A DNA stretch of 64,000 nucleotides from Marinomonas flavescens (GCF_004352835.1 NZ_SJSB01000002.1:282789-346788); one strand, 5' to 3'; positions 53,524 to 63,669 are shown, counted from the stretch's first letter. Notes: generated by a model from the sequence alone, not told the origin. Numbers and translations are program-made.

Positions 53524-55530
53524 ATGGTCAGCTGGGGATTACGTAGCAAATCACTGTTTGCATTAATAATAACGTGTATTTTGGCCCTGATGTTTGCAGC
53601 TATAATGAGTTGGGCGCTGCTTAAAGAAGGTAAAATATATTCTGCTAAAAACTACGCAAAAAGTTTTACTGAATTAAATTACCAAAAGATTTTAACTCCC
53701 ATCTCTCGTGAGTTGGCATTGGCGGAGCGTTTTGCTGGTACCTCTACGGTAAAAGAATGGATGGAAGATCCTTCAAACATTACCAAACAAGCGGCTTTTA
53801 CAGAAGATGTCGAGGGCTTTTTAAGCTCGTTTCAAGATCATTCATTGTTCTTTGTAACGGACGCGACCAAAGACTACTATTTTTCAGATGAAAATAACCC
53901 CTTTAGTATGACACCAAAATACCGACTGTCGCACAGTGCCCCCCGAGATGATTGGTATTTTCAGACACGTCAACAGCCTTCGCTATTTAATATTAATGTC
54001 GATGAAGACGAGCATTTAAAACTCACAAAAATTTGGATCAACTATATTGTCAAAAATCATGGTGTATTTGTTGGGTTAGTAGGTACTGGTTTTAGCCTAG
54101 ATCACTTTCTAGACAAATTTACCACAGCCCCTGTCGCCGGTGTTCAGCCTTTTATTATCAATGCTGATGGAGGGATTGAGGCTCATCAAGATAAGAACTT
54201 GATCGCTTTTGATACCTTGGATGGTAATTATGGTGCTCGCTCAATTTTTGCATTATTAGACAACGATGAATCAAAGCAAAGCGTAAAACAGGCAATGCTG
54301 AAAGCGAAAAAAGGTGGGGAAAAAGTTATCTCTGTGATGGTTGAGCAGAATGGTTCAACTCAGCTTATGTCGTTTATGTATTTTCCATTGCTAAATTGGT
54401 TCGTGGTAACCAATGTGAATCTAAATGATGTAAATCTGATTAATATGAATATGCTGTTGCCAGCAGTCGGTATTTTTGTTTTCGTATTAGTTTTGTTGAT
54501 CACTGTTTTTGGTTTTGCAGTAGAGCGATTAGTCATTGCTCCCGTTCGTCGTTTGCAATTGTCCGCAAAAGCGATAGAAAGTGGTTCCTATAATGTCACT
54601 TTACCTGTGGTGGGAAATGACGAAATTGGCGAGTTAAGTAAAACGTTCAATAACATGGCGGCTCAGGTTAGAAATCATACTGAAGATCTTGAGCGTAAAG
54701 TAAAAGAACGAACGGCTGAGCTAGAAGAAACTCATCAAGAAGTAGCCGATGCTCATCGCAAGATAGGTGCTTCGATTGATTATGCGAGTTTGATTCAGAA
54801 AGCTATTTTACCTGATCGCCAGATGAAACAATTTTTAGGTGATCACCACAGCATAGTGTGGCGTCCTAGAGACGTTGTTGGTGGTGACTTCTATGTTTTT
54901 CAAAACACCGATGAAGGGTGTTTGTTAGGCATTGTAGATTGTGCTGGACATGGCGTTCCGGGAGCATTAATGACCATGCTTTTGCGTGCTGCTATTGATC
55001 ACGCGACTATGGAGGTTGGTATTCAAGACCCTGCCGCTCTGCTACGCTCTATTGATAGCACTTTACGATCAATGCTGAATGAAGATGTGAGCGGTGACCG
55101 AGTCGCCACAAATGCCGATGTTGGTCTAGTTTATATTAGTAAAGACAATCAAACGATGCGATTTGCTGGGGCAAAAATTGGCTTGTATGCGAGTAATGGC
55201 AAAGAGATTATTCAGTACAAACCTTCAAGACGAGCGCTTGGTGATAGGCGTTTAGGTGAATACGAAAATATTGATTTACCCGTATCTGGTTGGACTTATT
55301 ACATGACAACCGATGGTTTCTTGGACCAAGCTGGTGGAGAGAAAAAATTTGGTTTCGGTAATCGTCGTTTTGAATCCTTATTACAAGATGCAGCAGGGCT
55401 AACCTTAAGCGCACAGGCTTCAGCATTTGTTGAAGCATTAAATGAATACATGGGTGATCAACCACAGCGCGATGATATTACTTTATTGTCATTTCGTTTT
55501 GGTAAAGAATTAGCCAATCGTGAGGGATAA
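53524..55530 (+). CDS. siaA: SiaA: membrane PP2C-type Ser/Thr phosphatase
   Basis: 668 aa. TM1 (about 10-32), dCache-like periplasmic sensor, TM2 (about 312-333), HAMP, a coiled coil (about 383-415) and a SpoIIE/PP2C phosphatase domain with metal-binding VVGGDFYVF, DCAGHGVPGALM and RDDITLLSF. In P. aeruginosa SiaA dephosphorylates SiaC, releasing it to activate SiaD. First gene of siaABCD, behind AGGA; three bases separate it from siaB. Confidence 0.92.
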   Translation: MVSWGLRSKSLFALIITCILALMFAAIMSWALLKEGKIYSAKNYAKSFTELNYQKILTPISRELALAERFAGTSTVKEWMEDPSNITKQAAFTEDVEGFLSSFQDHSLFFVTDATKDYYFSDENNPFSMTPKYRLSHSAPRDDWYFQTRQQPSLFNINVDEDEHLKLTKIWINYIVKNHGVFVGLVGTGFSLDHFLDKFTTAPVAGVQPFIINADGGIEAHQDKNLIAFDTLDGNYGARSIFALLDNDESKQSVKQAMLKAKKGGEKVISVMVEQNGSTQLMSFMYFPLLNWFVVTNVNLNDVNLINMNMLLPAVGIFVFVLVLLITVFGFAVERLVIAPVRRLQLSAKAIESGSYNVTLPVVGNDEIGELSKTFNNMAAQVRNHTEDLERKVKERTAELEETHQEVADAHRKIGASIDYASLIQKAILPDRQMKQFLGDHHSIVWRPRDVVGGDFYVFQNTDEGCLLGIVDCAGHGVPGALMTMLLRAAIDHATMEVGIQDPAALLRSIDSTLRSMLNEDVSGDRVATNADVGLVYISKDNQTMRFAGAKIGLYASNGKEIIQYKPSRRALGDRRLGEYENIDLPVSGWTYYMTTDGFLDQAGGEKKFGFGNRRFESLLQDAAGLTLSAQASAFVEALNEYMGDQPQRDDITLLSFRFGKELANREG

Positions 55531-55533
55531 ACT

Positions 55534-56070
55534 ATGCCAACGCCGGACCTTTATGGTTTAAGAGAGCGCTTCGAAAAAGATAAAATATTACTGTGTTTTA
55601 ATGGCCCTATATCGAGAAGTTTAATTGAAGAAATCGGTAATGCGCTGAAAAATTATTTACAGTCTGAGAAGCTGCCACCGGCATCCGCCTTGGATGTTTT
55701 TGCGGCCTATATTGAGCTCACTCAAAATATTCGACATTATGCGGCGCAGTCACAACTCGAAGGGGCTCAAACGGCGACCGTCATCGTTAGCCACAATAAT
55801 GACTGTTATAGTGTTGCTGCAGGGAACACGGTTCGATTAGAGGATGGTGTAGCGTTACAAAAACGAATTGAATCGTTTGCCAAAATGGACAAAGTCGAAT
55901 TAAAAGCGGCGTATAAAACTCAACTACGACAACCTCGTGACCTACAGGCGGTGACTGGAGCAGGGCTCGGCTTAATTGACATGGCGCGTAAATCTACAAA
56001 ACCGATGGAAGCCACATTAAAGCCGATCGACGATGAAACAGCCTACTTCAGCCTAAGTGTACAAATCTGA
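55534..56070 (+). CDS. siaB: SiaB: SiaC kinase (DUF6272)
   Basis: 178 aa. Resembles P. aeruginosa SiaB, a small GHKL-like kinase that phosphorylates SiaC. AAYIELTQNIRHYA (N-box-like Asn) and GAGLGLIDMARKS (G-box-like) are visible. Gene order and sizes in siaABCD support the assignment. Confidence 0.87.
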   Translation: MPTPDLYGLRERFEKDKILLCFNGPISRSLIEEIGNALKNYLQSEKLPPASALDVFAAYIELTQNIRHYAAQSQLEGAQTATVIVSHNNDCYSVAAGNTVRLEDGVALQKRIESFAKMDKVELKAAYKTQLRQPRDLQAVTGAGLGLIDMARKSTKPMEATLKPIDDETAYFSLSVQI

Positions 56071-56077
56071 GAAATAT

Positions 56078-56455
56078 ATGAACGAATTATTGATTGAAAG
56101 TACTCAGTCTTCTCCAGCGATCCGAGGTGATTGGGAGAAAGGCACTCTTTATATGGATGGAGATTCATACCCAGAGAACTCCTACGAATTGTATGCCGAT
56201 GTAGTGGCTTGGGTTAGTCGTTTTCTAAAAGAAACGTCAGCGCCTTTAACGCTAGAACTGACGCTGTTTTACCTCAATACCAGTAGTATCAAAGTCATGA
56301 TGGATATTTTTGATGAGATGGAAGAAGCCTTCCAGACTGGTCGTCAAGTCGCTATTAATTGGCTCTATGATGAAGAGAATGAGCGAGTTGCAGAACTCGC
56401 TGAAGAATTTAAAGAAGACTGTACTTTCCCCTTTAATATTATAGGACGGTCATGA
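56078..56455 (+). CDS. siaC: SiaC: phospho-switch protein (DUF1987)
   Basis: 125 aa. The start at 56078 puts the expected phospho-acceptor at Thr68 in FYLNTSS, the same residue number as the known T68 of P. aeruginosa SiaC; the longer in-frame reading from 56057 overlaps siaB. The unphosphorylated form is expected to bind and activate SiaD. It overlaps siaD by ATGA. Confidence 0.89.
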   Translation: MNELLIESTQSSPAIRGDWEKGTLYMDGDSYPENSYELYADVVAWVSRFLKETSAPLTLELTLFYLNTSSIKVMMDIFDEMEEAFQTGRQVAINWLYDEENERVAELAEEFKEDCTFPFNIIGRS

Positions 56456-57234
56456 AAATAGATTTCTCGGCATTAGAAGACGACGTAAAAGCTATCCTGG
56501 AAAATTCAGAATACGACAGTCATCCTGCTCGTGAAGCGTTAAGTCGCTTATGGGAAATGAATCTGAATCAATGGAATCGAGTCGAGCGCATCACACGCTT
56601 ATCAGACTCCTATCAAGATATGATGATGCAGCGGGAAAAGAGCATTAGTGCCCGCTATGACAAGCATTTACGTCAGCTTGAGAAAATCACACGGATCTCA
56701 GACCATTATCAAAAAATTCTAAAGCAGATGAACAGTGAGCTGGAACAAGCGGCACTGGTTGATCCTTTAACTGAGCTGCCGAATCGACGTATGATGATGA
56801 AGCGTTTAACTCATGAATTTGAGCGTAACGACCATCAGAAAAGTTGCAGTGTTGCCATGATCGATGTGGATAACTTTAAGCTAGTTAATGATCAATTTGG
56901 CCACCAAATTGGTGATAATGTGCTTATGGCTTTGGGTAAACTAATGACCGAAGTATTGGCGGACAATGGTTATATTGGTCGCTGGGGCGGAGAAGAGTTT
57001 TTAGTGATATTTACAGGGAAAAACCAGCAAGAAGCACAAACCTTGATGGAAGAAATGCGTGTGGCAGTGACGTATTTAGCACTCTCTTTTGAAAATAAAG
57101 CATTAACAGTGAGTGTGAGTATTGGCATCAGTCAATACCGAGACGGAGACAATATCGACGCCTTGCTGACGCGTGCTGATAACGCGCTTTATACGGCTAA
57201 ATCAAAAGGACGCAACCAAATCACAATAGATTGA
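56452..57234 (+). CDS. siaD: SiaD: diguanylate cyclase
   Basis: 260 aa. An N-terminal helical stalk (about 1-95) where SiaC would dock, then GGDEF with DVDNFKLVNDQFGH and GGEEF. No RxxD I-site is found five residues before GGEEF, so control should come from SiaC and not from product inhibition. Ends the siaABCD operon. Confidence 0.9.
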   Translation: MKIDFSALEDDVKAILENSEYDSHPAREALSRLWEMNLNQWNRVERITRLSDSYQDMMMQREKSISARYDKHLRQLEKITRISDHYQKILKQMNSELEQAALVDPLTELPNRRMMMKRLTHEFERNDHQKSCSVAMIDVDNFKLVNDQFGHQIGDNVLMALGKLMTEVLADNGYIGRWGGEEFLVIFTGKNQQEAQTLMEEMRVAVTYLALSFENKALTVSVSIGISQYRDGDNIDALLTRADNALYTAKSKGRNQITID

Positions 57235-57348
57235 GAGACGCTAATATTAGTTTCTTTGTAAACGTCTAGACATTAGTCTAAGTGCCATTCAATTGTTACT
57301 GGAAAAAGCGCATTATGTGGTTAACTCGATACCAAGAGCAAAACGATA

Positions 57349-59214
57349 ATGGCAGCCATTGACGTTCCAGAAGTACAAAAGTTCATCGCAAACACCCCTC
57401 CTTTTTCCAATCTTTCTCACGCTCAAATAACAACCTTGCTGACAGGCATGAGCTTGTCTTATGTGCGCCAAGGGCAAAAATTAGTTCTTATAGACGAATC
57501 CGCGACGGTTCATTTAATTCGTCGTGGTGCTTGTGAGATACGCACGCCTAAAGGCGCTTTAGTCGATCAAATTGCGGATGGAGAATGCTTTGGTGTATTG
57601 ACTGTGTTGGCACAAAATCCAGACGGTCTGGAAGTGATTGCGATGGAAGACAGCTTGGTATATCGCTTTGATAAACAAGCCTTTTGTAAGGTGCTTGAAC
57701 AGAGCGAGTCGTTAGCGTTATTTTTCAAACATACGCGCCAACATCGATCCCGTAAATTATCCCGCAGCCAATCCGCAGATTTGAATACCCCAGTACTTCA
57801 GCTGTCTACACCGATAGAGCAGATAATGACTCGTCAGCTCGTTCAAGCAACCTTGGATGAAACGGTGCAAGTGGCCGCGGCTAGAATGACGGAAGCGAGA
57901 GTAAGCTCTATTCTCATTATTGAAGATAAGCATTTAGTGGGTATCGTAACGGATCGAGATCTTCGTTCCCGAGTATTGGCGTTAGGTATGAGTGCAGAGG
58001 TAACGCTTGCTAATATTATGACGGGTGATCCCGCGACTCTAGAACCAACGGCGTTAGTGATGGAGGCTCAAACATTGATGAGCGAGCATAATATACATCA
58101 CCTACCTATCGTGTCTGCTGAGGGTGTTCCTGTTGGTATGATGACGGCGGCTGATTTATTGCGTCATCAAGAGCTCAGTCCGATTCTTTTGATTAATCAA
58201 ATTCACCGACAATTAACCGTAGAGAGTTTGGCTCGTGTTTGCCAGCAGTGGCCTACCTTAATTGTAAATTTGATCCTAACGGATATGAAACCAGCAGATA
58301 TTGGCAAAGTGCTGGCCGCCGTCAGTGATAACTTAACACAACGACTTATTGAACTTGCCATTAATGAGTTGGGTGAGCCACCCATGGCATTTCAGTTTTT
58401 GGTCTTTGGTTCACAGGCAAGAAGTGACCAATCCCTAGGCAGTGATCAAGATAATGGTTTGATGCTATCAAGAGCACCTACTGAAGTAGAAGGTGCATAC
58501 TTCTCCGCCTTAGCTCGCTTTGTTTGTGATGGGTTAGGAGACTGTGGTATTCGTTTGTGCCCTGGCGATATTATGGCGAGCAACCCAAAGTGGCGAATGA
58601 CGCGATCACAATGGCAACAAGTCTTTTCGAAATGGATCTCGAGTTCGACACCAGAAGCCCTTTTAAAAGCGAGTATTTTTTTTGATGTGCGCTGTGTTTA
58701 TGGCGATGAAGAGTCTGTTGTAACACTGCTCAAAAGTATGCAGACAGAAGTAGCAAATCATAGTTTGTTTTTGGCAACATTAACGCGCAGTGCCTTGGCA
58801 TCGAAACCGCCATTGGGCTTTTTCCGACATTTTTTACTAGAGTCGTCGGGTGAACATAAGCATCAATTAGACTTAAAGCATCAGGGGTTAGCGCTGATCA
58901 ACGACATTGCTCGTTTGTATGGATTGGCTTGTGATAGGTATCGAGTGGGAACGATTGAGCGTTTAGAACAGGCGATTTATGAAAAACGCATTAGTTCGGA
59001 TACCGCACGTAATTTGATGGATGCCTGGCATGAGTTGAATGCGCTGCGATTAGAAGCACAACGCCGGCACTGGCAATCATCAGGTAAGGCCAGCGCTTAC
59101 CTTGACCCTAGTCTTTTAAGTCCGTTAGAACGGACACATTTGAAAGCAACATTTGCCATTATTAAAGACGCACAAGAGGTTGCTTTGCAGCACTTTGCTG
59201 GCGGTTACGCTTAG
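57349..59214 (+). CDS. Cyclic-nucleotide-binding / CBS / DUF294 nucleotidyltransferase-like protein
   Basis: 621 aa. cNMP-binding domain (about 15-135), two CBS domains (about 155-280; IVTDRDLRSRV and MTAADLLRH), DUF294 nucleotidyltransferase-like region with GSQARSDQSLGSDQDNGLML, and a C-terminal DUF294_C domain. Resembles GlnD-like signalling proteins of unknown target. The exonuclease gene begins in its stop codon (TAGTG), a pairing often seen in gammaproteobacteria. Confidence 0.87.
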   Translation: MAAIDVPEVQKFIANTPPFSNLSHAQITTLLTGMSLSYVRQGQKLVLIDESATVHLIRRGACEIRTPKGALVDQIADGECFGVLTVLAQNPDGLEVIAMEDSLVYRFDKQAFCKVLEQSESLALFFKHTRQHRSRKLSRSQSADLNTPVLQLSTPIEQIMTRQLVQATLDETVQVAAARMTEARVSSILIIEDKHLVGIVTDRDLRSRVLALGMSAEVTLANIMTGDPATLEPTALVMEAQTLMSEHNIHHLPIVSAEGVPVGMMTAADLLRHQELSPILLINQIHRQLTVESLARVCQQWPTLIVNLILTDMKPADIGKVLAAVSDNLTQRLIELAINELGEPPMAFQFLVFGSQARSDQSLGSDQDNGLMLSRAPTEVEGAYFSALARFVCDGLGDCGIRLCPGDIMASNPKWRMTRSQWQQVFSKWISSSTPEALLKASIFFDVRCVYGDEESVVTLLKSMQTEVANHSLFLATLTRSALASKPPLGFFRHFLLESSGEHKHQLDLKHQGLALINDIARLYGLACDRYRVGTIERLEQAIYEKRISSDTARNLMDAWHELNALRLEAQRRHWQSSGKASAYLDPSLLSPLERTHLKATFAIIKDAQEVALQHFAGGYA

Positions 59215-59891
59215 TGTTAACGTCTCTTTTTAATAGGTTCAAAGCATGGCGACTTCATAAGTCGAGTGAAAAGCGGCCATGGCAAGAATGGGACTATTTG
59301 GTGCTAGACATTGAAACGAGTGGGTTGGACCCTAAGCATGATCATATTGTGAGTGTTGGCTGGGTATTGATTCAAAATGGGCAGATTCAACTGGATACCG
59401 CGCGGCACCTATTGCTAGATGGTGCTCAAGTAGAAGACAGTATAGGTATTCATCTAATAACAGATGGTGATGTAGCGGATCATGGGCGTCGTGAAGAAGG
59501 TGTCATTCGTTATCTTAGGCAATTGCTTCGCGATAAAGTATTAGTAATGCACCATTCCCCCTTAGAGCTCGGCTTTTTAAAAGCATGGTGGCAGCAGCTA
59601 AAACAACCACCACTGTCGGTGAGTTGGCTAGATACATTGGCAATCGAAAGAACAAAATCAACTCGTAACGATCAGCCAATTCAAGAGGGAGGGTTTCGTC
59701 TAGCGCCTTGTAGAGCACGCTATGGGTTGCCTGATTACCAAGGGCATGACGCGTTAACCGATGCCTTAGCCACAGCAGAGCTGTTACTGGCGCAAGTGGC
59801 TTATCAAGGCAAAGGTTGCCGCCTACATGACTTATTAGAGATAGGCGGAGGTCATGTGACCTTTACGTCAAAACAAAAGTTTAAACGTTGA
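59214..59891 (+). CDS. DnaQ-like 3'-5' exonuclease
   Basis: 225 aa, GTG start overlapping the preceding stop. DEDD-type exonuclease: Exo [10 protein letters not shown], Exo [12 protein letters not shown], Exo III with [17 protein letters not shown]. This is a small free-standing relative of the DNA polymerase III epsilon proofreading subunit, not DnaQ itself. Its 3' end overlaps the convergent ohr gene by 11 bases. Confidence 0.87.
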   Translation: MLTSLFNRFKAWRLHKSSEKRPWQEWDYLVLDIETSGLDPKHDHIVSVGWVLIQNGQIQLDTARHLLLDGAQVEDSIGIHLITDGDVADHGRREEGVIRYLRQLLRDKVLVMHHSPLELGFLKAWWQQLKQPPLSVSWLDTLAIERTKSTRNDQPIQEGGFRLAPCRARYGLPDYQGHDALTDALATAELLLAQVAYQGKGCRLHDLLEIGGGHVTFTSKQKFKR

Positions 59892-60312
59892 CGCTCAGTG
59901 TAACGGCGATATTGTTACGAGTCGCATTTGAATATGGGCAAACTTGATGCGCATCATCCACTAATTTTTCTGCAAGCGTTTTGTCCAATCCCGGTATGTT
60001 AACCACTAGGTTTGCAGCAATACCAAAACCATGTTCAATTGGCCCAATGCTAACAGACGCATCAATACTGGTTTCTGTTGGTAACGTGACTTTTTGTTGT
60101 GATGCAACCAATTGCAGCGCACCAATAAAGCAAGCCGAGTAACCCGCGGCAAACAGTTGTTCAGGGTTGGTGCCTTCACCACCGGCGCCACCAAGTGCTT
60201 TTGGGGTGCTCAGTTTAACATTGAGAGCGCCATCATCGGAGCGTGATTCTCCCGTACGTCCACCTTTTGATGTTGCGTGTGCGGTGTAAAGAACCTCATT
60301 TAATGTTGTCAT
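59881..60312 (-). CDS. ohr: Organic hydroperoxide resistance protein Ohr
   Basis: 143-aa thiol peroxidase reducing organic and fatty-acid hydroperoxides. The redox pair is C61 ([10 protein letters not shown]) and C125 ([10 protein letters not shown]), with Ohr-specific FAAGYSA. AGGAG six bases before the ATG. ohrR lies upstream in the same direction, with palindromic operators between. Confidence 0.95.
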   Translation of the reverse strand: MTTLNEVLYTAHATSKGGRTGESRSDDGALNVKLSTPKALGGAGGEGTNPEQLFAAGYSACFIGALQLVASQQKVTLPTETSIDASVSIGPIEHGFGIAANLVVNIPGLDKTLAEKLVDDAHQVCPYSNATRNNIAVTLSVNV

Positions 60313-60343
60313 TGCTGTCTCCTAATGTTGAAATTTAAAATAA

Positions 60344-60372
60344 AATAGCTAGCTATTAAATAGTGCGCTATT
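60344..60372 (-). promoter_or_regulatory. Candidate OhrR operators upstream of ohr
   Basis: Two palindromes, AATAGCTAGCTATT (60344-60357) and AATAGTGCGCTATT (60359-60372), lie 32 to 60 bases before ohr. The second shares its GCGCTATT half with a third palindrome upstream of ohrR, suggesting one regulator. Confidence 0.65.
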
Positions 60373-60423
60373 TGATAGCTAAAAAATAAGAACTTAGTTA
60401 CAAGGCACTCTTCTATAATCGTC

Positions 60424-60858
60424 TTAAGAGTGTGTAAGTAAGCTCTGTCGAAGTGCTTCTATTGCTACTTTGGTATTCGATAGCTCATCCAACGAAAGAT
60501 CCACAGCACAAACTGCCTGTTGAATGATGCCTTCTACTTTGGTTTCTAAGGCTTCACCTTGCTCGGTTAGCTCGATGATGACATGACGTTCATCCTCTTG
60601 AGCGCGGTGCCTTGTGACAAAGCCGGCCACCTCCATTCTTTTCAGTAACGGGGTGAGGGTGGCTGAGTCTAAATAGAGCTGTTCTCCAATGGTTGATACG
60701 GAGCAGGATCTATGTTGCCAAAGTACAATTAAAACCAGGTATTGTGGGTAAGTGATGCCTAAAGGCTTGAGTAATTTCCGGTACAACTTATTCATCGCCA
60801 ACGACGTTGAATACAAGGAAAAACACAAAAGCTCATTTAACTTTGGAGCGCCTGTCAT
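60424..60858 (-). CDS. ohrR: Organic-hydroperoxide sensor OhrR (MarR family)
   Basis: 144-aa winged-helix repressor. Sensing Cys12 is in ELLCFSLYSTSLAMNKLY, the canonical OhrR N-terminus; the DNA-binding part includes LYLDSATLTPLLKRM. Oxidation of the Cys releases ohr. AGAGG precedes the ATG. Autoregulation is suggested by the palindrome upstream. Confidence 0.93.
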   Translation of the reverse strand: MTGAPKLNELLCFSLYSTSLAMNKLYRKLLKPLGITYPQYLVLIVLWQHRSCSVSTIGEQLYLDSATLTPLLKRMEVAGFVTRHRAQEDERHVIIELTEQGEALETKVEGIIQQAVCAVDLSLDELSNTKVAIEALRQSLLTHS

Positions 60859-60897
60859 GGCGGACTTACCTCTAAACTCTGGATTCGTTTATAGTAG

Positions 60898-60909
60898 ATA
60901 GCGCGCTAT
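60898..60909 (-). promoter_or_regulatory. Candidate OhrR operator upstream of ohrR
   Basis: ATAGCGCGCTAT, a perfect palindrome 40 bases before ohrR, followed by TTAATAGC. It resembles the site at 60359-60372. Confidence 0.6.
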
Positions 60910-60999
60910 TTAATAGCAATACCTTCTATTCCGCTTCCTTGCTTTTTGACGCCTTGATCCTATTTTAGTGTTCTTTTGACTCCAAATTTGAGCATTTTG

Positions 61000-61818
61000 T
61001 TACGTCGCCTTTGATGGAGTTGGCGAGCCATTAGGTGTAAACCCCCAATTGTCATTTAGTGGTTCTGTAGCAAGATGTCTGGGCTGCTCTGACCAATGAA
61101 TAAGATTGAGTTGCCCGCTTGGTGCTTCGGTTAATGCGGTGCAATGCTCAACCCAATCGCCATCATTGCAATACAACACATCGTCTTTGATGCGAAATGA
61201 TGCGTAGTGAATATGCCCACAGATATAGCCATCGACCTGATGATTTTTAGCCGATTTCAGCGCAGCGGTTTCAAAACGCTCGATAAACTCTTTTGCCTTG
61301 TTAATATGTGTTTTTAGATAACCAGCCAGCGACCAATAGGGCAAACCGAATAAGCGGCGTACGCCATTAATCCATTGATTCAGAGAAAGCATAAGGCCAT
61401 GGGCGCGGTCGCCAATGGCTAACATAAGAGGGCTTATTTTTATCATTTGGTCGAATTCATCACCGTGGCTCACATAAAAGGTACGTCCATCTGAGGTGGT
61501 GTGTCTGGCATTCAGACGGATATCTATGCCTGATAGTGTTTGTCCCGCGAATTGTCGAAAGAAGGCGTCATGGTTCCCAGGAATATAAATCACCTTAGTG
61601 CCAGTGCGAGCCATGTCGAGTACTTGTTCAATAATCCGTGTATGGGTATCGACAAAATGCGCGCGGTTTTTCATCTCTTGTAAATCGATAATGTCGCCAA
61701 CCAAATACAGGGTTTCCGTCGTGATTTTTTGTAAAAAATCTAGCAAATGATCCGCTTGGCACGCTTTAGTGCCTAAGTGGACATCTGAAATAAAGACCGA
61801 ACGAAAAGTGGTTTGCAT
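61000..61818 (-). CDS. Metallophosphoesterase (LpxH/UDP-2,3-diacylglucosamine pyrophosphatase-like)
   Basis: 272-aa calcineurin-like phosphoesterase: ISDVHLGTK, YLVGDIIDLQEM, GNHDAFF, YVSHGDEFD and YICGHIHYA supply the two-metal site. The resemblance is to the LpxH-like group whose function in many species is not lipid A synthesis. AAGGAAG precedes the ATG. Located between ohrR and the EAL-GGDEF gene, all on the minus strand. Confidence 0.8.
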   Translation of the reverse strand: MQTTFRSVFISDVHLGTKACQADHLLDFLQKITTETLYLVGDIIDLQEMKNRAHFVDTHTRIIEQVLDMARTGTKVIYIPGNHDAFFRQFAGQTLSGIDIRLNARHTTSDGRTFYVSHGDEFDQMIKISPLMLAIGDRAHGLMLSLNQWINGVRRLFGLPYWSLAGYLKTHINKAKEFIERFETAALKSAKNHQVDGYICGHIHYASFRIKDDVLYCNDGDWVEHCTALTEAPSGQLNLIHWSEQPRHLATEPLNDNWGFTPNGSPTPSKAT

Positions 61819-61896
61819 AACAGCTTCCTTTAAACGATTTAGTCTTAGAGTAGGGAGGCTTTATGACAAATTCATGAGCGCCATATGACAGTTTTG

Positions 61897-63669
61897 TCAC
61901 ACCGCGCACATTGGTTCGCAATAGGTGTTTTGATAAGGTTGAATATAAAGGGCATTTCCGCCTTTTTGTTTGGCTGATTTTTTTGCTTGGGCGGCCAGTT
62001 CTGCAACAAGATGATGGTTGTCACACTCTTCTGGGTTCGGGTTTACTACGCCAATGGCTAAGCTTAAAATCGGATGAAATAGCGTATTACCTTGGCGATC
62101 CTGAGTCCAAACACCGCCTTCTTGTAAGGTCTCTTGGGTGTAGAAATGACGCACCTCTAGGGCAAACTTATCTAAGATGGCGCGGCATTGATGCTCCCAA
62201 TTTTGCGAGCGGAAAATAGCGACAAAATCGTCTCCACCAATATGGCCTATAAAATTACCCTCGGGGCTGACCAGTTCTTTGATTAGATTCCCCACGAGTT
62301 GGATCACCGCATCGCCTTTTGCGTAGCCAAAATAGTCATTGAAGGGTTTGAAATCGTTGAGATCGAAATAGGCCACGTGAAAATCTTCTTTAGCGGCCAA
62401 TCGCAAACTGACTTCTTTATGAATTGGAACATTCCCGGGCAACAAAGTTAACGGATTTGAATAGGTCGCATTCTGTATTTTTAATTCGGTAATGCGCTTT
62501 AGTAAGTCACGTAAATGCCCAGTACCTATAAATTTTCCTTCTTGAACAATGATGATTTCATTGTTCAATGCATCCGCTTCTTGATTGGTTACTAGTGCCG
62601 ACACACTTGATAAGCTGGCCGTGCTCTCAACGATTAATATGTCGTCACTGAGTAATAGCGTTGCGGGCTTATGCTCGTATAAAGATCGTCCATAGGTGGT
62701 CGAGAAAAGCTCATGGAGCTGGTGTCGACGAATGACACCAATCGGTTTTTCATTCTTGAGTATGGGAACCGCAAATAAAGTCGGGTAGTCAGTAAAAAGT
62801 TGTGACACCAAATTTAAAGGGCTATTGGCTAATGCGGCTGGTGTTGTACGACATAATGTTTGTACTGTTTCGGCGTGATCGATGTTAAATGTTGAACGCC
62901 GTTGGGCCTGTTTTTGTAAATAAAGATGAGTGTTTGGAATCGGGTTCTCTGTTGGTCTGCCTAGGAAAAAACCCTGACCAAGAGTGACTCCCATTTCAAT
63001 AAGTTGGTCTAGTTCTTGTTGTGTTTCTATGCCTTCTGCGATCAACTTACAGTCAAGACGCTGTGAAATTGTGATGATGGAGCGAACAAACTCACGCTTG
63101 ATGTCGTCTTTATCAATATCATGAATAAAGTGTTTGTCGATTTTAACAATATCAGGTTGTAATTCTGACCAGAGTCTTAGTCCCGAATAGCCGACTCCCA
63201 AATCATCAATAGCAACTTGGAAGCCCATTTTTCGATAATGCTCGACACTGGTTCTAGATAAACCATTATGATCGTAGGGGTGTTGCTCAGAGAGCTCGAT
63301 AATAATGTCTTTCTGGTCTAAACCGAGATCATTAAGAATGGATAATGTCATGCCTTTTTGGTGGTAAGGAGAGCTTAGTAAAGAAGCGCTAACGTTTAAA
63401 AAAAGGCGACCCGGTAGGGAAAGTTTTGCGTAGCGAGTTAAAGCTCGTTCACGGCAAAGTAGCTCAAGCTCATGAAGGCGGTTTTCTTCTGTGGCTAAAG
63501 AAAAAAGCGCATCAGGTGAATAAAGCGGTGTGTTTTTTGGACCACGAGAAAGGGCTTCATGGCCGTAGACTTTACCAGAGGTTAAATCAAATATAGGCTG
63601 AAAAACCGGCGTGATTAAACTATGACTAAGAATGTTATTCAGTAAGACATTTTTTTCAATCGGGCTCAT
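61897..63669 (-). CDS. EAL-CBS-GGDEF signalling protein
   Basis: 590 aa without membrane segments. EAL (about 12-255) has YGHEALSRGP, IELSEQ, IDDLGVGYSGL and VKIDKHFI, so phosphodiesterase activity is plausible although the loop reads DDLG rather than DDFG. A CBS pair (about 280-405) may bind adenine nucleotides. The C-terminal GGDEF domain reads GGDDF without an RxxD I-site. No ribosome binding site stronger than GAGAG. Confidence 0.87.
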   Translation of the reverse strand: MSPIEKNVLLNNILSHSLITPVFQPIFDLTSGKVYGHEALSRGPKNTPLYSPDALFSLATEENRLHELELLCRERALTRYAKLSLPGRLFLNVSASLLSSPYHQKGMTLSILNDLGLDQKDIIIELSEQHPYDHNGLSRTSVEHYRKMGFQVAIDDLGVGYSGLRLWSELQPDIVKIDKHFIHDIDKDDIKREFVRSIITISQRLDCKLIAEGIETQQELDQLIEMGVTLGQGFFLGRPTENPIPNTHLYLQKQAQRRSTFNIDHAETVQTLCRTTPAALANSPLNLVSQLFTDYPTLFAVPILKNEKPIGVIRRHQLHELFSTTYGRSLYEHKPATLLLSDDILIVESTASLSSVSALVTNQEADALNNEIIIVQEGKFIGTGHLRDLLKRITELKIQNATYSNPLTLLPGNVPIHKEVSLRLAAKEDFHVAYFDLNDFKPFNDYFGYAKGDAVIQLVGNLIKELVSPEGNFIGHIGGDDFVAIFRSQNWEHQCRAILDKFALEVRHFYTQETLQEGGVWTQDRQGNTLFHPILSLAIGVVNPNPEECDNHHLVAELAAQAKKSAKQKGGNALYIQPYQNTYCEPMCAV

